Shown piece after piece: positions 63,357 through 64,000 of a DNA stretch of 64,000 bases (position 1 is its first letter; each line of letters starts with the position of its first letter). The notes beneath the pieces are model-generated. The model ran no database searches. It worked only from the letters and a program-made list of their open reading frames with translations, and had not been told where the DNA came from. Source of the DNA: Agromyces rhizosphaerae (GTDB lineage: Bacteria; Actinomycetota; Actinomycetes; Actinomycetales; Microbacteriaceae); NCBI RefSeq assembly GCF_027925245.1, contig NZ_BSDP01000001.1, positions 1,178,001 to 1,242,000 of the forward strand, in the 5' to 3' direction. Made by a program: the position numbers and the translations under genes.

Positions 63357-64000
63357 GCGTCGCCCACGACGCGGTCGCCTGCGATCCAGACGCCGCGGAT
63401 GCCGCGCGTCGCCGCGATGTCGATCGTGGGGTCGGCGTCGAGCAGCACGAGGTCTGCGCGCAGCCCCGGAGCGATGCGGCCGCGGTCGGCGAGACCGAAG
63501 TGGTCGGCGGCCGTGGACGTGGCGGCGCGCAGCGCGTCCACGGGGCTGAGGCCCGCGTCCACCAGGAGGGCGAGCTCGTCGTGGAGGCTCGAGCCGTGCT
63601 CCGGCGAGGCCGGCGCGGCCGGCGTCTCGTTCGCGTCGGTCCCCGCGATGACGGGGACGCGCGCCGCGTGCAGGGTGCGCACCGACGCGCGTGCGGGATC
63701 GTACCTGGGACCGGGCGCGCCCGTCGCGGCCGCACGCTCGACGATCGCCCGCATCATCGTGAGCGTCGGCACGACCACGCGCCCCGACTCGGCCAGTCGC
63801 GCCGCCTGCGCAGCATCGATCGCCCGGTCGAGCGGGACGTGCGTGAGCACGTCGACGCCGGCGCGCTCGGCCAGGTCCACCGCGTCGGAGCGCGACGCGT
63901 GGGCCACGGTCCGCAGCCCCGCGCGATGCGCGGCGTCGACGAGGGCCTCGACGGTCTCCCGATCGAACCCGGGCAGGTCGACGACGATCTTGAGGTAGTC
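63353..64000 (-). CDS. Amidohydrolase family protein, N-terminal part outside window
   Basis: The C-terminal 215 residues of a metal-dependent amidohydrolase. Visible are the metal-ligand His in RTVAHASRSDA, a second His in VLTHVPLDRA, the catalytic Asp in IAGTDANETPAA, and the C-terminal beta segment GRIAPGLRADLVLLDADP. The frame is open to the right edge of the window, so the gene starts beyond it. It is coupled to the NmrA-like gene by a 4-base overlap. Imidazolonepropionase- or prolidase-like enzymes are the nearest relatives; substrate unknown. Confidence 0.9.
   Translation of the reverse strand, partial: DYLKIVVDLPGFDRETVEALVDAAHRAGLRTVAHASRSDAVDLAERAGVDVLTHVPLDRAIDAAQAARLAESGRVVVPTLTMMRAIVERAAATGAPGPRYDPARASVRTLHAARVPVIAGTDANETPAAPASPEHGSSLHDELALLVDAGLSPVDALRAATSTAADHFGLADRGRIAPGLRADLVLLDADPTIDIAATRGIRGVWIAGDRVVGDA

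Overview
The window is very GC-rich (roughly 70 percent) DNA from an actinomycete, most likely Microbacteriaceae (Agromyces/Microbacterium-like). The clues are a tiny bS22 ribosomal protein, a BldC-type regulator, a non-discriminating type aspartyl-tRNA synthetase, a DUF7882-type protein, and many start codons lying 6-8 bases after a TAnnnT -10 hexamer, which implies leaderless mRNAs. It looks like ordinary chromosome: no insertion sequence, prophage, CRISPR array or origin was seen. The assignment comes from reading the sequence, not from a search.

Region 1 (1-30400) is mostly housekeeping and stress. Cytochrome c maturation genes (CcdA, a ResA-like lipoprotein, a histidine phosphatase) run left, divergent from aspS. 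Ion transporters follow (ClC, NhaP-type antiporter, TrkH/TrkA, a cation diffusion facilitator), then proC, tadA and upp, a winged-helix regulator preceded by a cysteine-rich leader peptide, a large LuxR/AAA regulator, a glutamine methyltransferase, a DNA glycosylase and a 5'-3' exonuclease. A Fur-type regulator and catalase share an operon behind a perfect palindrome. After a GMC oxidoreductase and a MarR regulator comes a small heat-shock gene with both a HAIR and a CIRCE element, a DUF998 protein and tRNA-Arg(ACG).

Region 2 (30500-46900) is sugar use. It holds an ABC importer with a GH13 alpha-glucosidase and a LacI regulator, xylA/xylB divergent from a ROK regulator, and three short-chain dehydrogenases with an FCD-type GntR regulator. 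Small exported, membrane and DUF7882 proteins are interspersed.

Region 3 (46900-64000) has a MacB-type ABC exporter with a TetR regulator and a palindromic operator. A polysaccharide-use operon follows (binding protein, two permeases, GH3, secreted GH26-like enzyme with a carbohydrate-binding domain), divergent from its own LacI. The end carries an SDR/TetR divergent pair, LtrA, an MFS carrier, an NmrA-like protein and a truncated amidohydrolase.

The most notable observations are: a strongly over-represented octamer CGGATGCC/GGCATCCG that imposes otherwise rare codons; a leaderless Cys-codon leader peptide ahead of a winged-helix regulator; a palindromic -10 that appears to serve proC and the CDF gene in both directions; dual HspR/HrcA control of hsp20 with CIRCE inside the preceding gene; and an SDR that has lost its catalytic Tyr and Lys.
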